The notes below the pieces were generated by a model. It did no database searches and had not been told where the DNA came from. It worked only from the letters and a program-made list of their open reading frames with translations. A stretch of DNA of 13,618 nt, taken from NCBI GenBank assembly GCA_039179965.1, contig JBCDEC010000124.1, positions 1-13,618 on the forward strand, written 5' to 3'. Positions 1-7,363 of the stretch are shown one piece after another. The translations under genes and the position numbers were made by a program. The stretch is from Marinibacterium sp039179965. GTDB taxonomy: Bacteria; Pseudomonadota; Alphaproteobacteria; Rhodobacterales; Rhodobacteraceae. Every line of letters starts with the position of its first letter. Position 1 is the first letter of the stretch.

Positions 1-1
1 C

Positions 2-592
2 TGGTGCGCAATCCATCGCGACGGCTGGCAGGACGCCGCCGGTTCAAGTCTGGCGCTGGCGGGAATATCCTTGCCGGATTTCTTCTGGGGCATTGTGCTT
101 ATCCTGGTCTTCGCCAAGTGGCTGGGCTGGCTTCCGTCATCAGGTTATGCCTCCCCGGTCGAGGATCTGGGGCTGGCAGTGCGTCACGCCCTGCTGCCCG
201 CCATCGCCCTGGGATTGTCGCTGATGGCCCATCTCACCCGTATGACACGGTCCACCATGCTGGAGGTTCTTGGCCAGGATTTCATCCGTGTCTGCCGCGC
301 CAAGGGTCTGGGCGCTGGCGCCGTGATCATCCGGCATGCCCTTCGCAATGCCATCGCTCCGGTGATGACCGTGGCCGGTCTGCAGCTCGGCTATCTCTTC
401 GGCTCGATCATCGTCATCGAGACTCTCTTCAACTTCACCGGAATGGGTTGGCTGACGTATCAGGCCTTGGTCAACCGGGACATACCGTTGATCCAATCCA
501 GCGTTTTCATCATCGCGGCTGTCGTGATGCTCACCAACCTCGTGGTCGATATCCTCTATACGTTTCTCGACCCACGTGTGGAACTGTCCTGA
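2..592 (+). CDS. ABC transporter permease, DppB/OppB family (5' end outside window)
   Basis: Inner-membrane permease of a peptide/nickel-type ABC importer, one half of the heterodimeric channel. The reading frame is open from the left edge, so the N-terminus (first membrane segment) is missing; a TTG at 71 is an internal codon, not the start. Several hydrophobic segments are visible, for example PDFFWGIVLILVFAKWLGW. The cytoplasmic EAA loop that docks on the ATPase is seen as FIRVCRAKGLGAGAVIIRHA followed by LRNAIAPV. The C-terminal DILYTFLDPRV is the usual ending of DppB-like proteins. The stop codon is directly followed by the ATG of the next permease, which indicates one transcript and probably translational coupling. 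The substrate cannot be told from the permease; the binding protein and ATPases are not in the window and may lie upstream. Confidence 0.93.
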   Translation, partial: WCAIHRDGWQDAAGSSLALAGISLPDFFWGIVLILVFAKWLGWLPSSGYASPVEDLGLAVRHALLPAIALGLSLMAHLTRMTRSTMLEVLGQDFIRVCRAKGLGAGAVIIRHALRNAIAPVMTVAGLQLGYLFGSIIVIETLFNFTGMGWLTYQALVNRDIPLIQSSVFIIAAVVMLTNLVVDILYTFLDPRVELS

Positions 593-1417
593 ATGCGCGC
601 GCTCCTGACTCCGAAAGGCCTGATCGGATTGATCCTGGTGACTGTCTTTTTGGCGATGGCGTTGCTGTCCCCAATATTCATACCCGAAGAGCTGACCACC
701 CAGATCAATGTCCGCGCGCGGCTCAAACCGCCCTCGCTCGAGCACTTGATGGGGACCGACCAATTGGGGCGTGAACTTGTGTGGCGGGTCCTGCTGGGCG
801 CCTCGACCTCGCTGTTCATCGCGATTGCCAGCGTGGGTCTTTCGATCCTGGTCGGCCTGCCGCTGGGTATTATATCCGGGTACTACGGCGGCTGGACGGA
901 CAACATCCTGATGCGTGTGGTCGACACCTTCCTCAGCTTTCCGGTCCTGCTGCTGGCCCTGACGATTGCCGCGGTGCTGGGGCCTAACCTGCAAAACACC
1001 ATCCTGGCGATCGGCATCGCGTTTACACCCTACCTGGCCCGGATTGTCCGCGGTGAAGTGCTGCGGGTTTCTGCGCTGCCGTTCATTGAAGCCGCCCGCA
1101 GCCAGGGGGCGACGAACGCGCGGATCATCCGGCTGCACGTCCTGCCCAATATCCTGCCGCCGGTCATCGTTCAGGCGACAATCTCGATTGCATTCGCGAT
1201 ACTGGCCGAGGCCGGCCTGTCGTTCCTTGGCCTTGGAACACAGCCGCCCACCCCGTCCTGGGGGCTGATGATCCAGGCCTCGCGTGACTATCTGGACATG
1301 GCGCCCTGGACTGCGTTGGTTCCCGGTTTCGCAATCGCGTTGACCGTGCTGGGGTTGAACATGCTTGGGGACGTGATGCGCGATGTGCTGGACCCGACAA
1401 CAGTGGTCGAGCGGTGA
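593..1417 (+). CDS. ABC transporter permease, DppC/OppC family
   Basis: Second inner-membrane permease of the same peptide/nickel-type importer, 274 residues, a normal length for DppC/OppC. It has an N-terminal membrane segment (about residues 8-30). The family motif HLMGTDQLGRELVWRVLLGA follows at 51-70, with the BPD_transp_1 membrane domain after it. The EAA loop lies at about 166-186 (EAARSQGATNARIIRLHVLP). The ending GDVMRDVLDPT is typical. The ATG abuts the stop of the upstream permease (TGA then ATG with no gap) and there is no strong Shine-Dalgarno of its own, so coupled translation is likely. No ATPase gene follows: the next genes converge from the other strand after only 25 bases. 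The transport substrate is unknown; the neighbouring amidohydrolase and oxidoreductase hint at an amide or peptide-like compound, which is inference. Confidence 0.95.
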   Translation: MRALLTPKGLIGLILVTVFLAMALLSPIFIPEELTTQINVRARLKPPSLEHLMGTDQLGRELVWRVLLGASTSLFIAIASVGLSILVGLPLGIISGYYGGWTDNILMRVVDTFLSFPVLLLALTIAAVLGPNLQNTILAIGIAFTPYLARIVRGEVLRVSALPFIEAARSQGATNARIIRLHVLPNILPPVIVQATISIAFAILAEAGLSFLGLGTQPPTPSWGLMIQASRDYLDMAPWTALVPGFAIALTVLGLNMLGDVMRDVLDPTTVVER

Positions 1418-1442
1418 GGCAAATCCCGCAAAGGGCTCGGGT

Positions 1443-2399
1443 CTAGCGCGCCAGCATCTCTTCGACGATCTTCTGAACCCGCAGCGCCTCTTCGGGCGTT
1501 GCCAGCCGGTTGGGCCGACCGTCGAGGCACAACAGCAGATCGTCCAGCTGGGCCTTGAGGCTGACGGCCCGCGGATCGTCGGGCCGCTCTGCGACATCGG
1601 TGAAATCTGCGCCCTCCGACATCGCATCGACATAGAAATCCGTGATCCGCCGGCTGGCGCGCGTCCCCTTTATGGTCAGTTCCTGACGATCCGGCTGCGC
1701 GCCGCCAACGCTGGCCATGATGGTGACAGGCCGCCCGTCTTGCGCCTCAAGACGCGCGAGCATGTGAGTTTCGCAGAGCGCGGGATCGTCGGGGTACGTG
1801 GGATGCGCCCATTTGACCGTCAACGGGCCCAGCAGGCGTTCTGAGAAAAACAGGAAATGCGAAATGACTTCCCGCGTGAGTCCACCTTCGTCCCGGAACC
1901 GCAACCAGTCGGCAGCCTTCTGCCACGCGCGCGGCCAGGCGCCATAGGTCACGACGATATCGGCGCCGACCACATCGCCCAGCGCCCCGGTCCGCATGGC
2001 CTCGGTCACGTCCGTCAGGGCGGCGCCGGCGGCCTGGGTGAAATTGACCGCCGCCGGAACGCCAAAGGCGTGCAGGCGAGCCACAAGATCCTCGCTTTCG
2101 GAGACATCCACGCCGAGTGGTTTTTCCAGGAAGACCGCCTTGCCCGCAGCGGCCGCCGCCAGGGCGTATGCCTTGCGTGGCTGCGGGGGACAGGAAAGGT
2201 AAATCAGGTCAGCGCGTTCCATTGCTTGGCCCGCGTCTGCCACAATGGTCGCATGGGGCACCATGTTCTGGGCCAAAGCGCAGGCCTGCGGGTCAGGGTC
2301 CCACAACGCGTCCGGCTCAAACCCCGGGTGCCGGTCCATATGTTCCAGCATGCGCCGCCCCATGATCCCCAGACCGACGATCGCTGTTTTCACGGCCAT
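1443..2399 (-). CDS. Gfo/Idh/MocA family NAD(P)-dependent oxidoreductase
   Basis: Predicted cytoplasmic dehydrogenase of 318 residues, slightly shorter than the usual 330-370. The N-terminal Rossmann fold carries GLGIMG at 9-14 for dinucleotide binding. The family signature EKPLGV lies at about 92-97 (the Lys is the conserved catalytic/cofactor residue), and a His in EVISHFLFF (about 181) corresponds to the catalytic His of the family. The C-terminal half is the alpha/beta dimerisation and substrate domain. The start is well supported: GAGGAG sits a few bases before the ATG and overlaps the region just past the stop of the amidohydrolase, 13 bases upstream, so the two genes form an operon with this one second. 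The substrate (sugar, inositol, amino-sugar or other polyol-like compound) cannot be read from the sequence. It ends tail to tail with the ABC permease. Confidence 0.93.
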   Translation of the reverse strand: MAVKTAIVGLGIMGRRMLEHMDRHPGFEPDALWDPDPQACALAQNMVPHATIVADAGQAMERADLIYLSCPPQPRKAYALAAAAAGKAVFLEKPLGVDVSESEDLVARLHAFGVPAAVNFTQAAGAALTDVTEAMRTGALGDVVGADIVVTYGAWPRAWQKAADWLRFRDEGGLTREVISHFLFFSERLLGPLTVKWAHPTYPDDPALCETHMLARLEAQDGRPVTIMASVGGAQPDRQELTIKGTRASRRITDFYVDAMSEGADFTDVAERPDDPRAVSLKAQLDDLLLCLDGRPNRLATPEEALRVQKIVEEMLAR

Positions 2400-2412
2400 G
2401 CGTGCTCCTCTT

Positions 2413-3363
2413 TCAATCCGGTGTGCCCGCGAGAAGGGCAGTTTCCATCATCATGTGCACGCCCTTGTTTCCGTTCACGGTCTGCGTGATCCGCAAATCG
2501 CCCGCTAGCGAACACAGCATGTAGGCATCTTCTTGGCTCAGGCCCGTCCGTTGGACAATCCAGGAAATCATGTCCCTGAGCGCCATTTCCGCGCAGCGGT
2601 CGAGATCTTCGTGCATGCCCATCGTGATCAGATGCGTTGGCGTTTTGGCACGTGGATATCGAAACGTCAGATCCGGTCTGACCGTCAGACGAAAGGTCCC
2701 CTCCAGCGCAGTCTCGATCGCGGTCACGCAAACCTCGCCATCGCCCTGTGCGCCGTGTCCATCCCCACATGAGAACAGTGCGCCGTCGGTGAAAACCGGA
2801 AGGTACAGCGTTGTGCCAGCGACAAGTTCCTTGTTGTCGATGTTGCCGCCGTGGGCACGCGGCTGAATTGTCGAAATACGACCCCACCCGGCGGGAGGCG
2901 CCACGCCCATCACGCCGAAGAACGGCTTGAGCTCAAGCTCCAGCCCCCAAGACAACCGCGCGGTCATCGCATCGAGATCAAGCGGGATCGTGGTCATCCG
3001 ACCGGTCTGGAAATCCTCCGGCAATGTGCCCGCCAACGGTCGGATTATGTTCCAGCCCCAATCCTGACGCAGCTTGATGTCGAGGATCTGAACCTCAAGA
3101 ACATGCCCGGGCCTGGCGCCCCTGACCGCGATGGGACCGGTCAGGATGTGTCCGGGAAGCTGCCGTTCGCAGTGCGCATGAATGTCGGTCAGTTCGGACG
3201 GAATGTGGAAACCGGCATCACGGGGGGGCAGATGCTCCGGCCCGCCTGAAACCGTATCGATGACAATCGTGTCCCCACTTTCGATCTCGAGGACAGGGGA
3301 AATCGACGCATCGAAATACCCCCAGGCAATGGACTCGGGGCTGGCGTGCAAGTGCTTTGTCAT
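2413..3363 (-). CDS. Acetamidase/formamidase family protein (FmdA/AmdA)
   Basis: Predicted amidohydrolase of 316 residues that would split short amides such as formamide or acetamide into ammonia and the acid. Family motifs are clear: GPIAVRGARPGHVLEVQI (about 76-93), PFFGVMGVAP (147-156), PRAHGGNIDN (168-177), then LYLPVFTDGALFSCGDGHGA and QGDGEVCVTAIE (about 186-217), the Asp/His/Glu-rich metal and substrate region of the FmdA_AmdA fold. The ATG at 3363 was preferred over one ten codons upstream because AGGA lies seven bases before it and the protein then begins in the family style (TKHLHASPES). It is the first gene of the operon with the oxidoreductase. The exact amide is unknown; many members of this family are of untested specificity. 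Confidence 0.94.
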   Translation of the reverse strand: MTKHLHASPESIAWGYFDASISPVLEIESGDTIVIDTVSGGPEHLPPRDAGFHIPSELTDIHAHCERQLPGHILTGPIAVRGARPGHVLEVQILDIKLRQDWGWNIIRPLAGTLPEDFQTGRMTTIPLDLDAMTARLSWGLELELKPFFGVMGVAPPAGWGRISTIQPRAHGGNIDNKELVAGTTLYLPVFTDGALFSCGDGHGAQGDGEVCVTAIETALEGTFRLTVRPDLTFRYPRAKTPTHLITMGMHEDLDRCAEMALRDMISWIVQRTGLSQEDAYMLCSLAGDLRITQTVNGNKGVHMMMETALLAGTPD

Positions 3364-3846
3364 TTCACAATCCTGGGCCTTTTCCGGAGCCAACGGGCCC
3401 GCCTTTGAGGTTCAACGCGTCCATGCCAATGGGAGACCAGACTGTGAGACGGCTTGGTTGCCAAGTCCAGCGGCCTGTGACACTGCGCCCCCTGTTTCAA
3501 GCGGGACGACGTGCATGTAGGCGGTGGTTCCACAACTGATCCTGCGATCCACCACGCTCTCCCACAACACCATCCTGACGCTGATAGGCCGTCATATCGG
3601 AAGATGCCGTGTCGCCTCCGAGGTCTCCAACAAGGCCGGCGTCACAGATGTCGCGCTTCGCATGAACGTCCGGTTCGGCGAATGGCAAGGATGTCAGCAG
3701 AGCGCACAATGATGCAAGGCGCTGCGAACGGCTGGCTCAAGCGCAAAGCTGACACAAAAGTAGGGCGCTGCTGTCGTGTTCTCTTCAGTCGCAAAAGAAG
3801 TGTGCTAGGGTTTCTCCCTTGAAGACAACAACGGTGCAGATGCCGA
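3364..3846. other. Intergenic stretch, no recognisable gene
   Basis: About 480 bases lie between the divergent amidohydrolase and cyclase genes. Short open frames exist on both strands (up to about 100 codons) but none resembles a known family, and they overlap one another as chance frames do. The promoter of the amidohydrolase operon should lie in the left part. A small perfect inverted repeat, CTTGG-TTG-CCAAG, sits at 3453-3465, about 90 bases before the amidohydrolase start; it could be a regulator site but is too short to claim. A CTGACA at 3749-3754 with a poor -10 match 17 bases on is a weak promoter candidate for the cyclase. Base composition becomes visibly less GC-rich toward the right. 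Confidence 0.5.
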
Positions 3847-4254
3847 ATGCCCAATGACCTGAAGATCAAAGCCCTTTTGACTTGGCTGGCCAGCGGAGCA
3901 CCAACACAGACGGGGTATGATGAAACGTTCGCGGAGCTTTCTCGCCGGTTGACAAGTGCCGGTGTAGAGGCCGACTTGGTTGCTCTCTACCAGACACCGA
4001 AGAACCCATTGGTGGGCGGCAAAAGGTTCCTTTGGTATCCGGATAAGGGCCTCAGCGTCAAAGAGTTCTCACATGAACGAATGCGGTCGGACTATTTTGT
4101 GGGAAGTGTCGTCAACTTGGCTCAGGAGTTGGGAAAACCCATAAGATATCGAGTCGGCATGACTGCTGAGTTCGACGCCCATCCCGGCTCGAAGCCCATA
4201 ATCGAAGAGGGTTACACCGAATTTGCCGCTGTGCCTCTGATCGCGGTAAATTAA
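3847..4254 (+). CDS. N-terminal part of interrupted class III cyclase
   Basis: This 135-residue frame is the N-terminal, non-catalytic region of an adenylate/guanylate cyclase of the common alphaproteobacterial type, in which about 150 residues precede the cyclase core. The piece beginning NDLKIKALLTWLASGAPTQT and ending EEGYTEFAAVPLIAVN matches in style the start and the hinge of that group. It ends at a TAA in exactly the same frame as the catalytic part, which resumes straight after the stop with VNSVLAMGVKRQGG, the expected continuation. The gene is therefore one coding unit broken by a single nonsense codon rather than two natural genes. On its own this fragment has no enzymatic domain. 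It could be a dead gene, a stop-codon readthrough case or a sequencing error; the sequence alone does not decide. Confidence 0.7.
   Translation: MPNDLKIKALLTWLASGAPTQTGYDETFAELSRRLTSAGVEADLVALYQTPKNPLVGGKRFLWYPDKGLSVKEFSHERMRSDYFVGSVVNLAQELGKPIRYRVGMTAEFDAHPGSKPIIEEGYTEFAAVPLIAVN
4252..4254 (+). other. In-frame TAA interrupting the cyclase gene
   Basis: The codons before (GTA AAT) and after (GTC AAC TCT GTC TTG GCC ATG) continue one reading frame that is open from 3847 to 4992 apart from this codon. A single-base change from a sense codon such as CAA, GAA or AAA, or a two-base change from another, would create it. No length change is needed, so it is a nonsense substitution rather than a frameshift. 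Confidence 0.85.
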
Positions 4255-4272
4255 GTCAACTCTGTCTTGGCC

Positions 4273-4992
4273 ATGGGCGTGAAGCGTCAGGGTGGCCTGC
4301 CTGACGAACAATTCGAGATTTGTCGCCGGGTTGCTGCACCGCTCGCGCGCGTGGTAGAGGCGCGCGTCTTATTGGAAGGGTTTTCAAGCCTGTTGGCGAC
4401 TTTTCTTGGCCAGGACGCAGGTCGTCGCGTGGCCTCGGGCATGGTCCGGCGTGGCGATGCCGAAATGATCAGAGCGGTCATCCTGTTTACTGACATTGTC
4501 GGCTTCACAGAGAAATCCAACAGCCTGAAGACATCGGACATCGTTCGCCTGTTGAACCGTTATTTTGAGGCGCTCGAACAACCGATCTTAAGAAACGGTG
4601 GCGAAGTTTTGAAACTGATGGGGGAGGGTATGCTTGCGATCTTTCCCACGCCAGATGATCTCACATCCGAGGAAGGGGCCGCCTTGTCGGCGATTTCGGG
4701 CGTTGAAGATGCCCGGGCAATCCTTGCCAAAGACAAAATCTCTTTCCAAGCTGCCTTTCATGTAGGCGAGGTACACTATGGAAATATCGGAGGTCTCACC
4801 CGATTGGATTTCACAGCGATAGGTCCAGCAGTGAACACTGCATCACGCCTTGCCGATGCGGCATCCAAAGAAGGAATAAGCGCCGCTTGCTCTACAGAAT
4901 TTGCACGACTGGTTCCCGACCGGACCAGCCGTATTGGCGCTTTGGAGTTCAAAGGATTCAAAGAGCTGCAGCAGGTCTACTCGATCGCGTAG
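4273..4992 (+). CDS. Class III adenylate/guanylate cyclase catalytic part (downstream of internal stop)
   Basis: Catalytic domain that would make cAMP (or cGMP) from the nucleoside triphosphate. Numbering from the ATG at 4273 (239 residues), VILFTDIVGFT carries the first metal-binding Asp (about 74). GGEVLKLMGEGMLAIFP carries the substrate-specifying Lys (about 114), but Glu stands at about 118 where the family has the second metal-binding Asp (normally LxGDG). LDFTAIGPAVNTASRLA supplies the base-specifying Asp (about 179) and the transition-state Asn and Arg (about 188 and 192). The Lys/Asp pair favours ATP over GTP. There is no clear Shine-Dalgarno before this ATG or the TTG two codons earlier, so separate translation is doubtful; the part is the continuation of the frame broken at 4252. 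Both the stop and the Asp-to-Glu change suggest loss of function, although all other catalytic residues are kept. Confidence 0.88.
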   Translation: MGVKRQGGLPDEQFEICRRVAAPLARVVEARVLLEGFSSLLATFLGQDAGRRVASGMVRRGDAEMIRAVILFTDIVGFTEKSNSLKTSDIVRLLNRYFEALEQPILRNGGEVLKLMGEGMLAIFPTPDDLTSEEGAALSAISGVEDARAILAKDKISFQAAFHVGEVHYGNIGGLTRLDFTAIGPAVNTASRLADAASKEGISAACSTEFARLVPDRTSRIGALEFKGFKELQQVYSIA

Positions 4993-5558
4993 GAAAAGCT
5001 GTCTGCCTGCATGGTCCCGCACATTGTAGCTTCGAGCCATACCAGATTTTTCTGGCGCTGCGAATGTCTCTTTCCAGGTGGCGCCACGCATCTTCATGAC
5101 CCATTAAGGAAGGGCAGCATTGGTTTGGTCCTGTCTCAACGGGCTATCAGGGAATGGTCGGGACGACACAAAGTTGAACCTCCAGCCTATGAGGCGCTCA
5201 GGGCGCCCGAAACCTGTGTGGATGAGGTCCATCGCCACCTGGTCCGTGAGCCAATAGAGCCTCAAAGTATTGATTTTTAAAGCTAAAGATCGACAGTTGG
5301 GTGGGGCCCCTTTTCCTCGGGGCAAAGGGTGCATTTTGAAAAATCGGGCGCTCCGGCTGCGTGTCCCTTTTTGCGCAGATCCGGTCTCGCGCAGGCATAC
5401 GTAGCAATCCTTCCAAAAGAACGTCGAAATGCGCCTTTTACCGGGGCAAGTCAGTGCCTACGTGATGGGAGACGAAAACATTTGACCGACGAAAGGTAAT
5501 GTTCGGCGAGGCCGCCGCTGTGATGCAGTGGCGGCGTTGGCTGCACAGAAGGTTTGGT
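4993..5558. other. Intergenic stretch, no recognisable gene
   Basis: About 560 bases lie between the cyclase and htpX. Open frames of 60-90 codons on both strands overlap and none resembles a known family; a minus-strand frame at 5104-5334 was looked at for transposase similarity without a convincing match. A GCCCC/GGGGC inverted repeat near 5311-5328 is short and has no T tract at the right place, so I do not call it a terminator. The htpX promoter should lie toward the right end, but no clear -35/-10 pair was found. Composition is AT-richer than the neighbouring genes, like the cyclase before it. Confidence 0.5.
5547..5552 (+). promoter_or_regulatory. Ribosome binding site deciding the htpX start
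   Basis: AGAAGG lies six bases before the ATG at 5559. This supports that start over the in-frame ATGs at 5499 and 5523, which would add about 20 or 12 residues (including QWRRWLHRRF) not expected at the N-terminus of HtpX. Confidence 0.65.
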
Positions 5559-6464
5559 ATGGGGTATGCAAAAACAGCGCTCTTGATGGCCGCAATGACG
5601 GCCTTGTTCATGGGCTTGGGATATCTGCTGGCCGGAACCGGCGGACTGATCATCGCATTGGTCATCGCGGCCGGCATGAACGTTTTCTCCTGGTGGAACT
5701 CGGACAAGATGGTCCTTCGGATGCACAACGCGCAGCCGGTGCCCCACAATGATCGCATGGGCCTGTCGCAGATGGTGAGCACGCTTGCCAGGAACGCCAA
5801 CCTGCCGATGCCCGCCGTCTACGTGATCGACACACAGCAGCCCAATGCCTTTGCCACGGGGCGTGATCCCTCCAATGCGGCGGTCGCGGTGACCACGGGG
5901 TTGATACATACACTGTCCCGGGAGGAACTCGCAGGTGTGGTTGCCCATGAGTTGGCCCATATCAAGAACCGCGATACAGCCATAATGACGGTCACGGCCA
6001 CTTTCGCGGGGGCCATCACCATGCTGGCCAACTTCGCGCTTTTCTTTGGAAACCGGCGTGACGGTGTGGGGCTGATCGGAACGATTGCCCTGATGGTTCT
6101 GGCCCCTCTGGCCGCAGGGCTGGTCCAAATGGCGATCAGCCGAACGCGCGAATATGCTGCCGACCGCATGGGTGCCGAGATTTGTGGCCAGCCGCTGGCG
6201 CTCGCCTCGGCCCTGGAACGGATCCAGCGGGGGGCGTCGCAGATTGACAATGATGCCGCCGAACGCAATCCCGCCACCGCGCATATGTTCATCATCAACC
6301 CGCTGCACGCACATGCCCGCGACAAGCTTTTTGCGACGCATCCGTCGACGGAAAATCGCATCGCGGCGCTGCGTCAACTCGCCGGCGAAACCGGGCAAAC
6401 GCCCCCCCCGACAGGCCGCGCAGAGGCTCGTGACAGCCGTTTGAACACTGGCCCCTGGGGGTAG
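5559..6464 (+). CDS. htpX: Protease HtpX homologue (M48 zinc metalloprotease)
   Basis: Inner-membrane zinc endopeptidase that degrades misfolded membrane proteins alongside FtsH. From the ATG at 5559 it has 301 residues, close to the family's 280-300. Two N-terminal membrane hairpin segments (about 6-22 and 28-45) come before the zinc motif HELAH at 130-134. Further hydrophobic segments lie at about 145-163 and 172-192, and the third zinc ligand is Glu in SRTREYAAD (about 198). NAFATGR (96-102) and AVAVTTGL are family hallmarks. The start was chosen because MGYAKTALLMAAMTALFMG is the normal N-terminus and AGAAGG precedes it. The last 25 or so residues (after AALRQLAGE) are a polar, proline-rich tail of low conservation. 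An MtfA-like zinc peptidase follows 70 bases on. A heat- or membrane-stress promoter would be expected but was not identified. Confidence 0.96.
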   Translation: MGYAKTALLMAAMTALFMGLGYLLAGTGGLIIALVIAAGMNVFSWWNSDKMVLRMHNAQPVPHNDRMGLSQMVSTLARNANLPMPAVYVIDTQQPNAFATGRDPSNAAVAVTTGLIHTLSREELAGVVAHELAHIKNRDTAIMTVTATFAGAITMLANFALFFGNRRDGVGLIGTIALMVLAPLAAGLVQMAISRTREYAADRMGAEICGQPLALASALERIQRGASQIDNDAAERNPATAHMFIINPLHAHARDKLFATHPSTENRIAALRQLAGETGQTPPPTGRAEARDSRLNTGPWG

Positions 6465-6534
6465 TCGACACATCGACATCCGCGCGTTGAGCATTTGATT
6501 TCCATGTCGCGCGCAATCGGTATATCGGTGCGGC

Positions 6535-7359
6535 ATGTCCATCGTCATTGTCCTACTACTGGCCCTAGCGGGCGTTCTTTTTTTGCGGATCTGGCACAAG
6601 CGACAGACACGCCGTGATCTGCTGTCCACACCGCTGAGCCAGCCGCAGCGGGAGACGGTGGCCCGCCTTGTGCCACTGGTGCGCCGATTGCCGCCAGACC
6701 TGCGGGACCGTCTGGAAGGCAAGATGAACTTGTTGCTCGATCAGGTCACCTTTCATGGCAATGCCGGCCTGGAGGTGACCGAAGAGATGAAGCTGTCGAT
6801 CGCAGCCCAGGCCTGTTTGCTGATCGTCAACACCGACCTTTGGTATGACAACCTCACGACCATTCTGCTTTACCCGAGCGCCTTCAAATCACGCCAGGCC
6901 CAGCAATCCGGATTTGTTGTGACGGAAAAGGAGGTTGTGCGACTGGGTGAAAGCTGGAACCGCGGCCCCGTGGTGCTGTCTTGGGCGCATAGCAACCAGG
7001 GCGCGCTGAACGATCACGATGGGCACAACGTCGTGTTGCACGAGTTCGCGCATCAGATCGACGACATGTCCGGGCGCGCAAACGGCGTTCCGCTTCTGGG
7101 CAAGGATCAGAGTTTTGCGGATTGGGAGCGGGTGTTTCTCGCGGCATTCGCGCATCATGTCAGCGATGTTGAACACGGACGGCCGACGGTCATCGACCCC
7201 TATGGCGCTGAAGGACATGAAGAGTTCTTTGCCGTGTCTGTCGAAGTCTTTTTCGAACGGCCGCGGGCGTTGAAGACCTCCGCGCCAGAGGTGTACGACC
7301 AACTGTCGCAATTGTTCCGGCTCGATCCGGTGACCTGGCCTGCGCCGGGTGCGGCATGA
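6535..7359 (+). CDS. MtfA-like zinc-dependent peptidase (M90 family)
   Basis: Predicted metallopeptidase of 274 residues related to E. coli MtfA, the Mlc (DgsA) titration factor, which has aminopeptidase activity. The zinc motif HEFAHQIDD begins at about 169. The third ligand is probably Glu in GHEEFFAVSVEVFFERP (about 230), with the family's FFxxPxxL-type ending after it. Unlike E. coli MtfA, the N-terminus has a hydrophobic stretch (about 3-20, IVIVLLLALAGVLFLRIW) followed by basic residues, so this version is likely membrane-anchored with the catalytic domain in the cytoplasm. The Shine-Dalgarno is weak. It lies 70 bases after htpX and its stop is five bases before the chosen start of the MFS gene, suggesting a shared transcript at least with the latter. 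Its natural substrate and any link to Mlc-type sugar regulation are unknown here. Confidence 0.9.
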   Translation: MSIVIVLLLALAGVLFLRIWHKRQTRRDLLSTPLSQPQRETVARLVPLVRRLPPDLRDRLEGKMNLLLDQVTFHGNAGLEVTEEMKLSIAAQACLLIVNTDLWYDNLTTILLYPSAFKSRQAQQSGFVVTEKEVVRLGESWNRGPVVLSWAHSNQGALNDHDGHNVVLHEFAHQIDDMSGRANGVPLLGKDQSFADWERVFLAAFAHHVSDVEHGRPTVIDPYGAEGHEEFFAVSVEVFFERPRALKTSAPEVYDQLSQLFRLDPVTWPAPGAA

Positions 7360-7363
7360 CCGG

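Noticed and set aside
1418..1442. CCCG/CGGG inverted repeat between the convergent permease and oxidoreductase genes as a terminator
   Set aside because: Only a 4-base stem and no T tract on either strand.
140..1633. Long minus-strand open frame of nearly 500 codons across the permease genes
   Set aside because: It is a shadow frame over two clearly recognised permease genes and the end of the oxidoreductase; its composition (His, Gln, Arg, Asp-rich) is typical of antisense frames in GC-rich DNA.
3453..3465. CTTGG-TTG-CCAAG inverted repeat as an operator for the amidohydrolase operon
   Set aside because: A 5-base stem occurs often by chance, there is one copy only, and no regulator gene is nearby to match it with.
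5104..5334. Minus-strand open frame with a YWLTD-like string, considered as an IS5-type transposase remnant
   Set aside because: Only a few residues look alike; none of the following transposase motifs (DDR, RW, DDE) appear in any frame nearby, and no terminal inverted repeats were seen.
6465..6534. GTCGA-CACA-TCGAC hairpin after htpX as a terminator separating it from the MtfA-like gene
   Set aside because: Short stem with no T tract; it cannot be told from chance, so co-transcription of the two genes is left open.
5451..6722. Long minus-strand open frame of over 400 codons opposite htpX
   Set aside because: Antisense shadow of htpX, with no recognisable domain and a low-complexity basic composition.
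6527..7361. The 14-base string GGTGCGGCATGNCC occurs at both the start and the end of the MtfA-like gene
   Set aside because: A 13-of-14 match 821 bases apart is expected several times by chance among all pairs in a window of this size; each copy is explained by a start or stop/start junction.
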